This document shows, piece by piece, positions 26,633-37,831 of a stretch of DNA of 64,000 bases. Under the pieces are notes generated by a model that was not told where the DNA came from, made no database searches, and saw only the letters and a list, made by a program, of their open reading frames with translations. Position 1 is the stretch's first letter. Each line of letters begins with the position of its first letter. The position numbers and the translations under genes are program-made. The DNA is from Colwellia sp. 12G3. GTDB lineage: Bacteria; Pseudomonadota; Gammaproteobacteria; Enterobacterales; Alteromonadaceae. The DNA is taken from positions 1 to 64,000 of the forward strand of contig NZ_PJAQ01000001.1 of assembly GCF_002836775.1 (NCBI RefSeq), read 5' to 3'.

Positions 26633-27733
26633 ATGAGAAGATTAGAATTGTTAGATTATGGTCGGTTTTTTGCCGCTGTAATCGTTGTGTTCTTCCATTA
26701 TACTTTTAATGGCATAGCTAATGGAAAAATTGAGTCCTTAAAGCATGTAGATTCACTCATTGAATTCACCAAATATGGATATCTTGGGGTTGAATTGTTT
26801 TTTATGATAAGTGGATTTGTTATTTTTAACTCGGCTAAAAATAGGACTCCTGCCGAGTTTGCGTTATCTAGAGCAATCCGGCTTTATCCTTCCTATTGGT
26901 TTGCAGTGATTTTTACATCTCTCTTTGCATGGTATTGGGGAGGCGATCTTATGTCAGTAACTCCTAGTCAAATAATGATGAACTTTACACTGCTACAGAA
27001 TTACCTAAGTATTGATCATGTTGACGGTGTTTACTGGACATTAGTCTATGAAGTAAAGTTTTATGCCTTGGTTTTCTTTTTACTGATTATTGGTTTGAAA
27101 AATCATTTAAATCAGTTATTCATGCTATGGCCTATCGCAATGCTAGGTGCATTTATCACAGGTCATGATGACCTTCCCTATCTTGGTGGATATTTCTACT
27201 ATTTTTCTGCTGGGGCTTTATTTGCGCTATTGCAAATAGATAAATCGCTCAAGAATATCTTATCAATCATCATCTCTTTTGGCTTAGGTTTGTTGTATTC
27301 AACAGAGCAAGCATTAGTAAAGTCAGAATCTATGGGCGTAGTTTTTTCAGAATATATTGTCGGGTTAATTATTATTTGTTTCTTTGCTTTTTTTATTTTT
27401 ATGAATACACAAAAGGCACAATCATTAACACTTCCCTTGTCAAAAACACTGGGTGCATTAACCTATCCTGTATATTTGATTCATGCCCATTTTGGTTATA
27501 TGTTTATTTCAAAATACGGCACAGAAGAAAACAAATTTTTTATATATATCGTCACAATATCCATTGTTTTATCTGTTTCATATTTTATGTATAGAGTGAT
27601 AGAAGTACGCCTGTCAACAGTATGGAGAAGGATGTTTATGAGTACGCTGTATGAATTAATTATTAAAATACAATGCCTCCCTAATAAGGTGGTCAATGTG
27701 TTTAACAAGTTAGCTAATGCAAGCCTGAAATAA
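26633..27733 (+). CDS. membrane acyltransferase (acyltransferase family 3, OafA-like)
   Basis: 366 residues with about ten hydrophobic helices. The start (LELLDYGRFFAAVIVVFFHYTF) has the conserved Arg and His of the family, and GYLGVELFFMISGFVIFNSAKNRTPAEFALSRAIRLYPSYW is diagnostic. It probably acetylates or otherwise acylates the exopolysaccharide on the periplasmic side. GGGAG lies before the ATG at 26633. Last biosynthetic gene of the operon that starts at 23283. Confidence 0.9.
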   Translation: MRRLELLDYGRFFAAVIVVFFHYTFNGIANGKIESLKHVDSLIEFTKYGYLGVELFFMISGFVIFNSAKNRTPAEFALSRAIRLYPSYWFAVIFTSLFAWYWGGDLMSVTPSQIMMNFTLLQNYLSIDHVDGVYWTLVYEVKFYALVFFLLIIGLKNHLNQLFMLWPIAMLGAFITGHDDLPYLGGYFYYFSAGALFALLQIDKSLKNILSIIISFGLGLLYSTEQALVKSESMGVVFSEYIVGLIIICFFAFFIFMNTQKAQSLTLPLSKTLGALTYPVYLIHAHFGYMFISKYGTEENKFFIYIVTISIVLSVSYFMYRVIEVRLSTVWRRMFMSTLYELIIKIQCLPNKVVNVFNKLANASLK

Positions 27734-27859
27734 TCGGTTTTATAGCGAAACGTTTGACAATATAGAGCAATAACTAAATAATTTTTAGAGAAAACCCCCT
27801 ATTATTATGTAGAAGTATTATATTAAATTGAGACATTGGTAAAACCTAAGGATGAAGAG

Positions 27860-29155
27860 ATGAGCAAACCGGCTTTATTGGTTATTGATGATGAAAAGGA
27901 GGTTCTCAGTGCACTAAATAGAGCCTTAAGAAAAGAATTTGAATTGTTTCTTTTTTCTGACCCCCTTGCTGCGCTTGAATTTTATCGAGACAAGCCAATA
28001 CCGTTAGTATTGTCTGATATGAGAATGCCCACAATGGATGGTGCAACGCTCTTAGGTCATATTAGTGAAATTAACCCTAGCTCAAAGCGATTTTTATTGA
28101 CTGGTCATGCAGATATTAACCTAACTGTTGCAGCCGTTAATGAAGGAAAAATCAGCCACTACTTTGCTAAGCCTTGGGATAATATCGAGCTCGTTGGTGA
28201 ATTGAAAGCTGCTTTTACAGTTTATTTATCTGAATTAAGTACCAAGAAGTTGATCAGAGTTAATAAAGAGAAAAACGCTAAACTCTCTTTATTAAATAGC
28301 TCGATGGAGCTCGAAATTAATGAAAGTAAAAAGAAACTCGATTTAATTTCAACCAAGGAAGCAAAGAGTTTTTCACGTTTGAAAAGAACCTTTAATACCT
28401 TTGTCGGCGTATACGCCAACAGTATTGCTTTACATAATGAAGAATACAGCCAACACAATTATAGAATAGCCTCGCACGCCCGTTATATTGCCGAACTATT
28501 AGACTGTGATAAATTACTGAGCTATCAAATCTATATCGCTGGTTTATTATATGAGGCAGGAAAAATAGCATTACCGCAAACATTGCTAAAAAAACCTTAT
28601 GACCAACTTAATCATCAGGAGCAATCTCTGTTTGATAGTTTTTACCAAATAGGTGCTGATTTATTGAATGACGTTGATGAGCTTGCGTTTGTTGTTGAAA
28701 TAATCAAGCATATCCCCGAGCACTTCGATGGAACGGGCTTACCTGAACACTTAAGCGCTGACGATATACCACTTGGTTCACGTATACTAGCGATGGTAAC
28801 TCACTTTGATAATTTAGTGATCGGGAGACAACATATAAAACCCATTTCAGTCATTGAAGCAAAACAACGACTGAATAAAATGTCAGGAAGCCGATTTGAA
28901 CCTAAATTAATATCACGATATCTCGATATGCTTTCAGCACTGCCTGGGAGTACAAAAGTGAATAACCTAGAAATTCCAATAGACTTAATGCAGTTGTGTG
29001 AGGGTTTAATATTAACGCAAGACGTGGTAAACAACTCATCTAGTGTCTTACTAACAAAAGGGACGATCATTGAGCAAAGTCATATAGATAAATTAGTAGA
29101 GATAAGCAATGAGCGTAACGAACAATTCTCTATTTTCATTCAAAGAGCAGAGTAA
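27860..29155 (+). CDS. response regulator with degenerate HD-GYP domain
   Basis: About 431 residues from the ATG at 27860 (AGGA upstream; the TTG at 27836 is less likely). A receiver domain with phospho-acceptor Asp (LSDMRMPTMDG) and Lys (AKPWDN) is joined by a coiled coil to an RpfG-like domain. The catalytic signature is altered: where HD-GYP enzymes have HDIGK, this has YEAGK (GLLYEAGKIALP, about residue 230), and GYP is GLP (EHFDGTGLPEHL). Loss of the metal-binding His-Asp argues against c-di-GMP hydrolysis. It may bind c-di-GMP or a partner instead. It sits at the end of the exopolysaccharide locus and may control it. Confidence 0.88.
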   Translation: MSKPALLVIDDEKEVLSALNRALRKEFELFLFSDPLAALEFYRDKPIPLVLSDMRMPTMDGATLLGHISEINPSSKRFLLTGHADINLTVAAVNEGKISHYFAKPWDNIELVGELKAAFTVYLSELSTKKLIRVNKEKNAKLSLLNSSMELEINESKKKLDLISTKEAKSFSRLKRTFNTFVGVYANSIALHNEEYSQHNYRIASHARYIAELLDCDKLLSYQIYIAGLLYEAGKIALPQTLLKKPYDQLNHQEQSLFDSFYQIGADLLNDVDELAFVVEIIKHIPEHFDGTGLPEHLSADDIPLGSRILAMVTHFDNLVIGRQHIKPISVIEAKQRLNKMSGSRFEPKLISRYLDMLSALPGSTKVNNLEIPIDLMQLCEGLILTQDVVNNSSSVLLTKGTIIEQSHIDKLVEISNERNEQFSIFIQRAE

Positions 29156-29244
29156 AGCTGACCGAACTTAAATAATATACCTTCCGAAAGACTTAAGGTT
29201 ATATAAAAATATTGTGTAAGCTGCCGGCTAGGACTTCAATAAAT

Positions 29245-29273
29245 GACCCTGTAACAGATTTTGTTACAGGGTC
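29245..29273. terminator. hairpin terminator between convergent genes
   Basis: GACCCTGTAACA (29245-29256) and TGTTACAGGGTC (29262-29273), a perfect 12-bp stem with a 5-nt loop, 90 bp past the response regulator stop and 40 bp past the stop of the small minus-strand gene. Confidence 0.8.
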
Positions 29274-29312
29274 TGAAAATACACGTTATTAGTTTTAACC
29301 GTGCGTAAAGCC

Positions 29313-29609
29313 TTATTCTACAGCTTCTGCCGCTGCCGCTTTTTTCATATTAGCTTTAATTTCTTTAATATCACAATTATCTAGCAACAAGAGTACATCA
29401 GCTATAGAGCTACGAAGCTCAACACTTTCTTTAAGTGCTTTTTTATTTTGCATATGCGAGACCGACTCTCGGTTCATCACAGTATTAAGTAATTTCTTCA
29501 ATCCCTCTTCATCATCAATATCTAAAGGTGCTAAAGGATTAATTGTTACTTTATTATAAGCATTATAGATAAGAGTGAGCGCTGCTTGAGATTCTTTAAG
29601 TCTTTCCAT
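29313..29609 (-). CDS. small hypothetical protein, 98 aa
   Basis: Not recognised. A helical, cytosolic protein (MERLKESQAALTLIYNAYNKV...) with a Lys/Ala-rich C-terminus (KANMKKAAAAEAVE). No signal peptide, membrane segment or cysteine motif other than one Cys (DNCDI). It is transcribed alone and faces a bidirectional terminator. Its composition resembles that of its surroundings, so it is probably a native small gene. Confidence 0.55.
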   Translation of the reverse strand: MERLKESQAALTLIYNAYNKVTINPLAPLDIDDEEGLKKLLNTVMNRESVSHMQNKKALKESVELRSSIADVLLLLDNCDIKEIKANMKKAAAAEAVE

Positions 29610-29926
29610 ATTTTTATTCTTATTAAATTAAAGTGTTATTTTAGATTACATCAATAAAACACTTTGTCTATAAGAGATTAAATTATATTGAAATTAGCTT
29701 ATTTAACCTGAGGTTTGGATAAGAGTTTTGTAACTTATTGAAGTTAGATGAACAAAGTAACTTAAAGTTCCAGTGACGAAATTTAAGTGTCTATTAAGAT
29801 ATTTTTACAAACCAATAACTGGTTATTGGGAGTAAAAATAACGCTGATAGGCGCTTAAATAGCGTTATTGGGCAAATTCGCTTATCCGAAGTTCAGGTTA
29901 TTTATTAGCATAAATGAGTGGGTATC
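29610..29926. other. AT-rich gene-free stretch
   Basis: Presumably the promoter of the 98-residue gene on the minus side, followed by the structured repeat block at 29812-29872. No protein or RNA gene is supported. Confidence 0.35.
29812..29872. repeat. paired hairpins with a direct repeat
   Basis: First hairpin CCAATAAC/GTTATTGG (29812-29819, 29822-29829). Second hairpin AATAACGCT/AGCGTTATT (29837-29845, 29861-29869, 15-nt loop). GTTATTGGG occurs twice, at 29822-29830 and 29864-29872. The block lies between gene remnants and may mark an old recombination or element boundary. Confidence 0.45.
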
Positions 29927-30200
29927 ATGAAAACGAGTAAAAAAATACTTCACCGTGCGACAAGAGAAGAATTGTTGAGTTCATTCTTCTCATGTCGCAC
30001 GCTAGCAGAAGGTGCCATTGTTAATGCTAAAGGTGCATCAAGCCGAACGTATTAATTTTTGGTTATCTAAAAGCTACATTAGCAAGTTTCAATTAGGTTT
30101 TATTGAGGATAATGGGACACAATGTACTGTAGACTTTATGCCTCCCTCTTCAGGAAGCCAACGTATTAACGCTTTACAACCGACCAATTTTTTTGTGTAA
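29927..30200 (+). pseudogene. possible frameshifted small gene
   Basis: A 42-codon frame from the ATG at 29927 (KKILHRATREELLSSF...) ends at 30055 and overlaps a 62-codon frame (30012-30200) in another register. The second carries protein-like sequence (FQLGFIEDNGTQC, MPPSSGSQ). Together they could be one broken gene. I recognise no family and the call is weak. Confidence 0.25.
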
Positions 30201-30210
30201 CAATGAAACT

Positions 30211-30512
30211 TTAGGTTGATAAAGTAACGTTTACTCGCGCGATTGACTTGTTTAAAGTCTCATGAAAATAAACTCGGCTTGAGATATTAGTTAAATAATC
30301 AAAATTAGCTAAGTGTAGTAATTTTTCTTTGGTCTCTTTTTCTTTAGTATTATCTTTAAAAGTTATCACTGCGCCATCATTTTTCCATTTGGATCTTTAA
30401 TAACGTCACATGCGTATTCTGAATAAAATTTACTGCCGGTAAGTGATTGCCAATTACCACTACCTTTTAAATTATCCCTTCCTGTACAAAAATACCCCCA
30501 TAGTTCTGAGTC
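30211..30512 (-). pseudogene. remnant of a PAS/GGDEF diguanylate cyclase gene
   Basis: Minus-strand translation ending at the stop 30211-30213 reads DGAVITFKDNTKEKETKE then LLHLANFDYLTNISSRVYF. The first is the end of a PAS-type domain and the second the start of a GGDEF domain (usual form LAxxDxLTxLxNRxxF). It breaks off before the GGDEF active site. A preceding stretch in another frame (ELWGYFCTGRDN, FYSEYACDVIKDPNGK) starts after a stop at 30513, so there is at least one frameshift near 30380. Without a start or catalytic domain it cannot make a working cyclase. Confidence 0.75.
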
Positions 30513-30599
30513 TTAACTATCATAGTTAATATACAAAATTATATTTATCAACCCTATATCCGTTAAAAATCACTGCAAACTATCTATATAAAGGCCTTT

Positions 30600-31619
30600 A
30601 TGAATATTAACCCTTGGAGAAGTACTTCTATTAGAACAGCCTTAGAAGGACGTTCATTCATTGATACTAAGCGTATTCACATACATTCAGCCGAAGAAGC
30701 TGAGGAATATCTAACTTGTTATGGTTTTGATATTCATGATGCCATGGATGTTATTGAACTCGAGAATATAAGAGTAGAAGCGATACAGTTAATTCAAGAA
30801 GAGTTATTGCTCGATGGTGAAACAATACCTCAAGCATTGTTGGTTGAAAAAGATGTCCGTCAATATTTGCTCTATGCCTCAGGCCATGGGCCTAAAGTAT
30901 TTACACCTTGGAGTGGTGCTATTTTACGTGTTTTACATACCTTAACTCATAGTTATTCCTATTTAAACGACATCTATTATGATGATATTAGAGAACAAAT
31001 ATTCAGTCGATTTGAAAAGCATATAGTTCGTCAAGACAGTGAATGTTTATTTGGCAATATAACCTTAGTTGATGTGGAATTTCGTGAAGCTAAATCAAAG
31101 CGCGCTGTCGCTATGAAGTTATTACATAAAGCAGAAAATGTTGCCGCAGATATCTTCGATTGGATAGGTATTCGTTTTGTAACGCACACCCGGTCTGATG
31201 TGCTTGATATTCTTGTTTATTTACGGGAAAAACATGTTGTTACCTACGCAAATTTAAAGCCATCTCGCTCTAGAAATACCTTGTTAGATATTGAATGGAT
31301 AAACCAATGTCTTAGCCGAGGAATACCTATCGACGATATTAAAAAAACCATGGAATCAATGGATTACCCTTCTTCCGACAAAGCTAAAATGAATAATGAG
31401 TTTAGTGAATTATCTTATCATTCTGTGCAAATAACGTATCGACAACGCATTAAAATAACGCAGCCGGATGGCCAAAAATTGTGTTTCTACTTTCCTTTTG
31501 AAATTCAAATGATGGATTACCGTAGTTTTCTTAAAACGAGAGAAGGACTCGCGTCACATGGTGAATATAAAAAGCGTCAAAAAAGTGCAGTAAGAAAGCG
31601 GGTATTACCTTTTTTATAA
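30600..31619 (+). CDS. RelA/SpoT-like nucleotidyltransferase-fold protein (TIGR04552-like)
   Basis: 339 residues, cytosolic. The central part reads like the synthetase fold of RelA/SpoT proteins: DIFDWIGIRFVTHTRSDVLDILVYL matches the family's (D)IxGxRxxxxxxxD segment, and LSYHSVQITYR followed by FPFEIQMMDYRSF matches the HxSVH and EIQxR region. I recall that uncharacterised families TIGR04552/TIGR04562 have this look. The synthetase's catalytic Asp/Glu positions cannot be confirmed by eye, so (p)ppGpp synthesis is not claimed. AAAGG precedes the ATG. It is transcribed alone and ends at a shared terminator with gltD. Confidence 0.65.
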   Translation: MNINPWRSTSIRTALEGRSFIDTKRIHIHSAEEAEEYLTCYGFDIHDAMDVIELENIRVEAIQLIQEELLLDGETIPQALLVEKDVRQYLLYASGHGPKVFTPWSGAILRVLHTLTHSYSYLNDIYYDDIREQIFSRFEKHIVRQDSECLFGNITLVDVEFREAKSKRAVAMKLLHKAENVAADIFDWIGIRFVTHTRSDVLDILVYLREKHVVTYANLKPSRSRNTLLDIEWINQCLSRGIPIDDIKKTMESMDYPSSDKAKMNNEFSELSYHSVQITYRQRIKITQPDGQKLCFYFPFEIQMMDYRSFLKTREGLASHGEYKKRQKSAVRKRVLPFL

Positions 31620-31622
31620 AAT

Positions 31623-31654
31623 AAAGCCCCACTGTACTTAATACGGTGAGGCTT
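31623..31654. terminator. bidirectional terminator between the RelA-like gene and gltD
   Basis: AAGCCCCACTGT pairs with ACGGTGAGGCTT (two imperfect positions) around an 8-nt loop, between two convergent genes. Confidence 0.65.
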
Positions 31655-31712
31655 GTTATGAATTATCGAACGCTAGACTAACGTTTAGTCGTTAGTTCCA
31701 TAAAATAAGTGC

Positions 31713-33203
31713 TTAAGGCAAATAACTCTTACCCATGAGGTAACTGTCAACCTCACGTGCACAACGTCTTCCTTCATCAATAGCCCACACAATCAAACTT
31801 TGACCACGACGACCATCACCGGCAGCAAAAACACCTGGCTTGCTTGTCGCAAACTTATCGTATTCTGCAGCGATGTTAGAGCGATTGTCTTGCTCAAGAC
31901 CAAATTGCTCAATCAAGCCACCTTCAGGACCCATAAAGCCCATCGCGATAAGTACGATATCAGCTGGAATAGCTTTTTCACTACCAGGGACTTCTTGCGG
32001 GAACATTTGTCCCTTGTCGTTACGCTCCCATGTAATATCTACAGTATGAACGGCTTTAACATTACCTTGGTCATCACTTTCAATTTTCTTAGTCATCACT
32101 AAGTATTGACGAGGGTCTTGCCCTTGAATGGCAATGGCTTCCTTTTGACCATAATCAACCAACAAACGTTTTGGCCATTGTGGCCATGGATTGCTGTTCT
32201 CTTCACGTTTTTCTGGCGGACGTGGCATGATTTCTAGTTGGATAGCACTGCTACACTGATGACGTAATGAGGTACCAATACAATCGGTACCGGTATCACC
32301 ACCACCAATAACCACCACATTTTTGCCTTGCGCATTAATGTACTGACCATCTTTATGTTCGCTATCGAGTAAGCTTTTGGTATTTGCTTTCAAGAAATCC
32401 ATAGCAAAATGAACACCGTTAAGTTCACGCCCTTCAACTGGTAAATCGCGAGGTACCGTAGCACCAATACATAGCACTACCGAGTCAAAATCTGTTTCAA
32501 GCTGTTCAACACTAATGTCAGTACCAACTTCAGTGTTAGTCACAAAAACAATGCCCTCTTCCGCTAAAATATCAACACGGCGTTGCACTAATTCCTTTTG
32601 CAATTTCATGTTTGGAATACCATACATGAGCAAACCACCGATACGATCGGCGCGCTCATACACAGTAACCATATGACCCGCTTTATTTAGCTGCGCCGCA
32701 GCAGCAAGACCTGCAGGTCCTGAGCCAATTACTGCAACATTTTTACCGGTACGTGCTGTTGGCGGTACGGCAACAACCCAACCTTCTTTGAAGGCATGAT
32801 CAATAATTTCTTTTTCATGCAATTTAATAGCGACAGGATCAGCATTGATACCCAGTACACAGGCGCCTTCACAAGGCGCAGGACATACTCGACCGGTAAA
32901 CTCAGGGAAGTTATTGGTTTTATGTAATAACTCTATTGCATCTTTCCAACGACCACGGTAAATCAAGTCATTCCATTCAGGAATAACATTGTTTACCGGA
33001 CAACCGGCAACGACTGGAGCAAACTCCGACTTTGCTGACTGACAAAATGGTACACCACAGTCCATACAGCGAGAAGCTTGCTTCTCGACAGCGGCTTGTG
33101 GAATTTCTTCATATACTTCAAGCCAATCAATTAAACGTTCACCTGCGTTGCGTTCAGTTGGCAAGGCACGACCTACGTTGATAAACCCTGTTGGATTTCC
33201 CAT
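31713..33203 (-). CDS. gltD: glutamate synthase (NADPH) small subunit
   Basis: 496 residues. Feeds electrons from NADPH through FAD and iron-sulfur centres to GltB for glutamate formation from glutamine and 2-oxoglutarate. N-terminal Fe-S cysteines: [28 protein letters not shown] and [16 protein letters not shown] motif [20 protein letters not shown] motif [13 protein letters not shown], and C-terminal [21 protein letters not shown] precedes the ATG. It lies 20 bp downstream of gltB on the same transcript. Confidence 0.97.
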   Translation of the reverse strand: MGNPTGFINVGRALPTERNAGERLIDWLEVYEEIPQAAVEKQASRCMDCGVPFCQSAKSEFAPVVAGCPVNNVIPEWNDLIYRGRWKDAIELLHKTNNFPEFTGRVCPAPCEGACVLGINADPVAIKLHEKEIIDHAFKEGWVVAVPPTARTGKNVAVIGSGPAGLAAAAQLNKAGHMVTVYERADRIGGLLMYGIPNMKLQKELVQRRVDILAEEGIVFVTNTEVGTDISVEQLETDFDSVVLCIGATVPRDLPVEGRELNGVHFAMDFLKANTKSLLDSEHKDGQYINAQGKNVVVIGGGDTGTDCIGTSLRHQCSSAIQLEIMPRPPEKREENSNPWPQWPKRLLVDYGQKEAIAIQGQDPRQYLVMTKKIESDDQGNVKAVHTVDITWERNDKGQMFPQEVPGSEKAIPADIVLIAMGFMGPEGGLIEQFGLEQDNRSNIAAEYDKFATSKPGVFAAGDGRRGQSLIVWAIDEGRRCAREVDSYLMGKSYLP

Positions 33204-33223
33204 AATATATTCTCCTTGGCAGC

Positions 33224-36200
33224 TTAAGCTTTTGCGCTTGCTAGTTTGTTTAAATGGATATCGAATGCTTGTACGGCAATGTCATATTCTGACTCGAATT
33301 TACCGCTTTCACGTACGTCATTCATGTAACCTTGCATGCGTTTGAAATCAACCGGCATTACTTTCACGAAACGCTTAACACTGTTGTGCCAATCACTTAA
33401 TAATTCACTCGCAACATCTGAGCCTGTATCATCAAAATGTTGAGTAATTAACGCTTTTAACTCAAGGCTTTCAGCATCACTGTCAATCGTTTCTAATGAA
33501 ACCATTTCCATGTTGCATTTAGGTGCGAAGTCATTATTAACATCAAGTACATAAGCAACACCACCCGACATACCTGCGGCAAAGTTACGACCCGTTGCGC
33601 CGAGAATTACCACTTTACCACCGGTCATATATTCACAACCATGATCACCAACACCTTCAACAACCGCCGTAGCACCAGAGTTACGAACACAGAAACGCTC
33701 ACCGGCAATACCACGAATAAACGCGCTACCTGAGGTCGCGCCAAAGAAAGCAACATTACCGATAAGGATATTTTCACTGGCTGAGAACTTAGCTTGTTTA
33801 CTTGGGTATACGACTAAGTTTGCGCCAGAAAGGCCTTTACCAAAATAATCATTTGCATCGCCTTCAAGCTCAAAACGTAGACCTTTAGCGGAGAAACAAC
33901 CAAAACTTTGACCCGCTGAGCCGTTAAACTTAACCTTGATAGTATTTTCTGGTAAACCTTTGTCTTGGTACTTCTTAGAGATTTCATTTGAAATCATTGC
34001 ACCAATGGTTCTATCCGTGTTGATAACATCATATTCAAGTTCAACGCTTTGCTGACTATCTAGCGCAACTTGAGCATCAGCTATCATCTTACGGTCAATA
34101 ATATCGTCAATCAGGTGTTTCTGATCAATTGATTTATAAAGCGTTTCGTTCTCACCACATTCTTCTTTGAAAAGTAATGGTTTTAAATCAACACCCTTGT
34201 ATTTCCAATGGTCAACATCTTCTCGTTGCTTAAGACATTGCGTTTGACCAACCATTTCTTCAATGCTGCTAAAACCTAGCTCAGCCATTATTTCACGTAA
34301 CCCTTCAGCCATTAGGGTAAAGAAGTTAACTAAAATATCAGCACGGCCAGTAAATTTGTCGCGTAAACCTTTATCTTGCGTAGCGATGCCAACTGGACAA
34401 GTATTTAAATGACATTTACGCATCATGATACAACCTTCAACAACTAATGCCGTTGTTGCCATGCCGTATTCTTCAGCGCCAAGTAACGTTGCAATGGCTA
34501 AATCACGTGGTGTTTTAAGTTGCCCATCTGTTTGTACGGTAATTCGGCTACGCAGTTTATTACGTACCAAGGTTTGATGGGTTTCAGCCAAACCAAGTTC
34601 CCAAGGTAAGCCAGTATGTTTGATTGAACTTAGTGGTGAAGCACCTGTGCCGCCATCGTGACCTGCAATCAGTACCACATCAGCATAAGCCTTCGCCACG
34701 CCCGATGCGATAGTACCAACACCTGCTTCAGACACTAACTTAACGTTAACGCGTGCATCGCGGTTAGCATTTTTAAGATCAAAAATTAGCTGTGATAAAT
34801 CTTCAATAGAATAAATATCATGATGTGGTGGCGGAGAAATCAAGCCTACGCCCGGCGTTGAACCACGCGTTTTACCAATCCAAGCATCAACTTTGTCACC
34901 CGGTAATTGACCACCCTCGCCTGGTTTTGCACCCTGCGCCATCTTAATTTGTAACTCATCCGCATTCGCTAGGTAATGACTAGTAACGCCAAAACGACCT
35001 GATGCTACTTGCTTAATGCGCGAATTCATTGAATCGCCATTTTCTAACGGTGTATAACGGATAGGATCTTCACCACCCTCACCACTGTTACTTTTACCAC
35101 CAATGCGGTTCATAGCAATAGCTAACGTGGTATGTGCTTCCCAAGAAATTGAACCAAATGACATGGCACCTGAAGCAAAACGTTTGAAAATATTTTCAAT
35201 CGGTTCAACGTCACTCAATGGAATTGAAGCACGATCGCTACTCAGTTCAAGTAAACCACGTAAGGTAAAGGCCTCTTTACTCTGATCATCAACGGTTTTT
35301 GTGTACTGTTTAAATTGGTTAGTATCGTTACTTGCGGTTGAATGCTGCAGTAAACGAATAACCGTTGGGCTAAATAGATGACGTTCGCCATCATGACGCC
35401 ACGAGTACTCACCACCTGTTGGCAATAAGTTTTCAATGGCAATACGACTCGCTTCTGGGAAACCTTCACGATGGCGTAATAGCGCTTCTTGAGCGATTTG
35501 ATCTAAACTCAAGCCTTCGATTCGACTAACAGTGCCGGTAAAGTATTCGTTAATTACATCCGAGTTAATACCTAAGGCTTCAAAAATTTGCGCGCCTAAA
35601 TAAGACTGTAATGTTGAAATACCCATCTTTGAGAACGTTTTCAGTAAACCACTACCTACCGCTGCTGTGTATTTAGCTGTAATTTGGCTATCTGATAATT
35701 TGCTATCAAGTATACCTTCATCTCGCAAACCATACATACTTTCTAGCGCTAAGTATGGGTTTACCGCCGCTGCGCCATAACCAATAACCGTAGCAAAATG
35801 ATGTGTTTCACGAATATCTGCTGACTCAAGAATAATGTCTGCGTAAGAACGTAATTTTTCACGAATTAAAAAATGATGAACCGCTGCTGTAGCTAAAACC
35901 GATGGAATAGCGACATGGTCGCTGTCAACTTCACGGTCACTTAATATTAATAAGGCATAACCGTCTTCAACAGCATTTTTTGCGTACAAACAGACGCGAT
36001 CAAGCGCTTTTTTAAGCGAGCCAGCTTCACCATTCGCTTTAAAGGTGATGCTAATGGTTTTTGATTGTAAGTGATCATTATCAATATGCTGTAACTTACG
36101 TAGTTGCTCGTTTGTTAGTACAGGTTGATCAATTTCAACCTTATGACAATGCGCCGCAGTTTCTTCAAGTAAGTTAAGTGACTTACCGACATAACCACGT

Positions 36201-37831
36201 AATGACATAACCAACTCTTCACGAATTGGGTCAATTGGTGGGTTAGTAACCTGAGCAAACAACTGTTTAAAGTAATGTGATAGTTGTTGTGGTCGATGCG
36301 ATAGTACCGCTAAAGGCGTATCTGTACCCATAGCACCTAATGGCTCTTTTGACGTACCAACCATACCAGCAAGTACCAAATTAAGGTCTTCACTAGTATA
36401 ACCAAAGGCTTTTTGTATTTTACGTAATTCAGCTAGTGGTGGTTGGGCAATAGAAGCTGTTGGTACCGGTAACTGCTCTAATTCAATTTTATTTTCTTCT
36501 AACCATTGAGCATAAGGCTGCGCAGAACTCACTTGAGCTTTGACTTCATCATCACTAATGATACGACCTTGCTTTAAATCAGCAATGAATATTTTACCCG
36601 GCTGCAGACGACCTTTTTCAACAACTGTTGACTGATCAACACACAAAGTGCCTGTTTCAGATCCCATCACTAACGTGCCATCTTCAGTTAATAAATAACG
36701 AGAAGGACGTAAACCATTACGATCAAGTGTCGCGCCGATCACATTGCCATCAGTAAACGATAATGAAGCTGGGCCATCCCACGGCTCCATAATACACGCA
36801 TAATACTCATAAAATGCACGCTTTGTTGGATCCATATCGGCTTGAGTTTGCCAAGCTTCAGGCACCATCATCATCATGACTTGCGCTAACGAACGTCCGC
36901 TAAGCACTAATAGTTCAATGGCCATATCAAGGTTGGCAGAATCAGAGTTATCGTTATTACAAACCGGATTCAACATTTTCAATTCAGCATCACTAAAGTT
37001 AACTGAACTAAACAATGCTTCACGGGCATTCATCCAGTTGATGTTACCGCGTACTGTGTTGATTTCACCGTTGTGAGCAATATAACGAAATGGTTGCGCA
37101 CGGCGCCAAGCTGGAAAAGTATTTGTTGAGAAACGAGAATGAAACATCGCCATACCAGAGATAGTACGTTCGTCTTGTAGATCAAGATAATATTGACGAA
37201 CTTGCTTGGTAGTAAACTGTCCCTTATAGACAATCTTGGTCGATGACATCGAAGTGACATAAAACTCGTCACGTTCTTTAGCAATGCTGGCATTAATTTT
37301 ATGCGAGGTATATTTACGTAACACAAACAACTTACGCTCAAACTCTTGTGCAGTTAACGCTGCTGGTTTGGCAATAAACACTTGCTCAATGTTCGGCTCG
37401 CTATCAAATGAAGCGGCACCCAACATAGAGTTATCACCAGGGACATTACGATAACCGAGTAAGGTTAAATCCAGTTCCGTAATATTTTGGTTTAAAATGT
37501 CTCGGCACGCTTCTTGTTGTGCTTTGTCGCGCGGAAAGAAAATCATACCTACGCCGTAATTTCCAGCATCAGGTAAGTTAATGCTTAATTTTGCGGTTTC
37601 TTGGCTTAAAAAATCATGTGGGATTTGAATAAGAATACCCGCTCCGTCACCACTTTTGACGTCAAAGCCAGTACCACCACGATGTTCCATACAACTCAGC
37701 ATAGTGAGTGCATTTTCAATAATATCGTGTGATTTTTTACCCTTGAGGTTGGCAACAAAACCAATACCACAACTGTCATGTTCAAATTCGGCGCGATAAA
37801 GGCCTTGGGATTTTTTGCTTATATTATTCAT
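33224..37831 (-). CDS. gltB: glutamate synthase large subunit
   Basis: 1535 residues, slightly longer than the enterobacterial enzyme. Domains in order: class II glutamine amidotransferase with nucleophile Cys after a short propeptide ([10 protein letters not shown], Cys21), central domain, FMN-binding synthase domain ([27 protein letters not shown]), the 3Fe-4S cysteines [15 protein letters not shown], and a C-terminal GXGXG repeat domain ([21 protein letters not shown]). With GltD it forms the main route of nitrogen into glutamate at low ammonium. Promoter lies in the 600-bp upstream gap. Confidence 0.98.
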   Translation of the reverse strand: MNNISKKSQGLYRAEFEHDSCGIGFVANLKGKKSHDIIENALTMLSCMEHRGGTGFDVKSGDGAGILIQIPHDFLSQETAKLSINLPDAGNYGVGMIFFPRDKAQQEACRDILNQNITELDLTLLGYRNVPGDNSMLGAASFDSEPNIEQVFIAKPAALTAQEFERKLFVLRKYTSHKINASIAKERDEFYVTSMSSTKIVYKGQFTTKQVRQYYLDLQDERTISGMAMFHSRFSTNTFPAWRRAQPFRYIAHNGEINTVRGNINWMNAREALFSSVNFSDAELKMLNPVCNNDNSDSANLDMAIELLVLSGRSLAQVMMMMVPEAWQTQADMDPTKRAFYEYYACIMEPWDGPASLSFTDGNVIGATLDRNGLRPSRYLLTEDGTLVMGSETGTLCVDQSTVVEKGRLQPGKIFIADLKQGRIISDDEVKAQVSSAQPYAQWLEENKIELEQLPVPTASIAQPPLAELRKIQKAFGYTSEDLNLVLAGMVGTSKEPLGAMGTDTPLAVLSHRPQQLSHYFKQLFAQVTNPPIDPIREELVMSLRGYVGKSLNLLEETAAHCHKVEIDQPVLTNEQLRKLQHIDNDHLQSKTISITFKANGEAGSLKKALDRVCLYAKNAVEDGYALLILSDREVDSDHVAIPSVLATAAVHHFLIREKLRSYADIILESADIRETHHFATVIGYGAAAVNPYLALESMYGLRDEGILDSKLSDSQITAKYTAAVGSGLLKTFSKMGISTLQSYLGAQIFEALGINSDVINEYFTGTVSRIEGLSLDQIAQEALLRHREGFPEASRIAIENLLPTGGEYSWRHDGERHLFSPTVIRLLQHSTASNDTNQFKQYTKTVDDQSKEAFTLRGLLELSSDRASIPLSDVEPIENIFKRFASGAMSFGSISWEAHTTLAIAMNRIGGKSNSGEGGEDPIRYTPLENGDSMNSRIKQVASGRFGVTSHYLANADELQIKMAQGAKPGEGGQLPGDKVDAWIGKTRGSTPGVGLISPPPHHDIYSIEDLSQLIFDLKNANRDARVNVKLVSEAGVGTIASGVAKAYADVVLIAGHDGGTGASPLSSIKHTGLPWELGLAETHQTLVRNKLRSRITVQTDGQLKTPRDLAIATLLGAEEYGMATTALVVEGCIMMRKCHLNTCPVGIATQDKGLRDKFTGRADILVNFFTLMAEGLREIMAELGFSSIEEMVGQTQCLKQREDVDHWKYKGVDLKPLLFKEECGENETLYKSIDQKHLIDDIIDRKMIADAQVALDSQQSVELEYDVINTDRTIGAMISNEISKKYQDKGLPENTIKVKFNGSAGQSFGCFSAKGLRFELEGDANDYFGKGLSGANLVVYPSKQAKFSASENILIGNVAFFGATSGSAFIRGIAGERFCVRNSGATAVVEGVGDHGCEYMTGGKVVILGATGRNFAAGMSGGVAYVLDVNNDFAPKCNMEMVSLETIDSDAESLELKALITQHFDDTGSDVASELLSDWHNSVKRFVKVMPVDFKRMQGYMNDVRESGKFESEYDIAVQAFDIHLNKLASAKA

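Noticed and set aside
29864-29872. GTTATTGGG considered as an integron attC-type core
   Set aside because: The RYYYAAC/GTTRRRY pairing and the expected spacing of an attC site are not present, and there is no integrase or cassette array.
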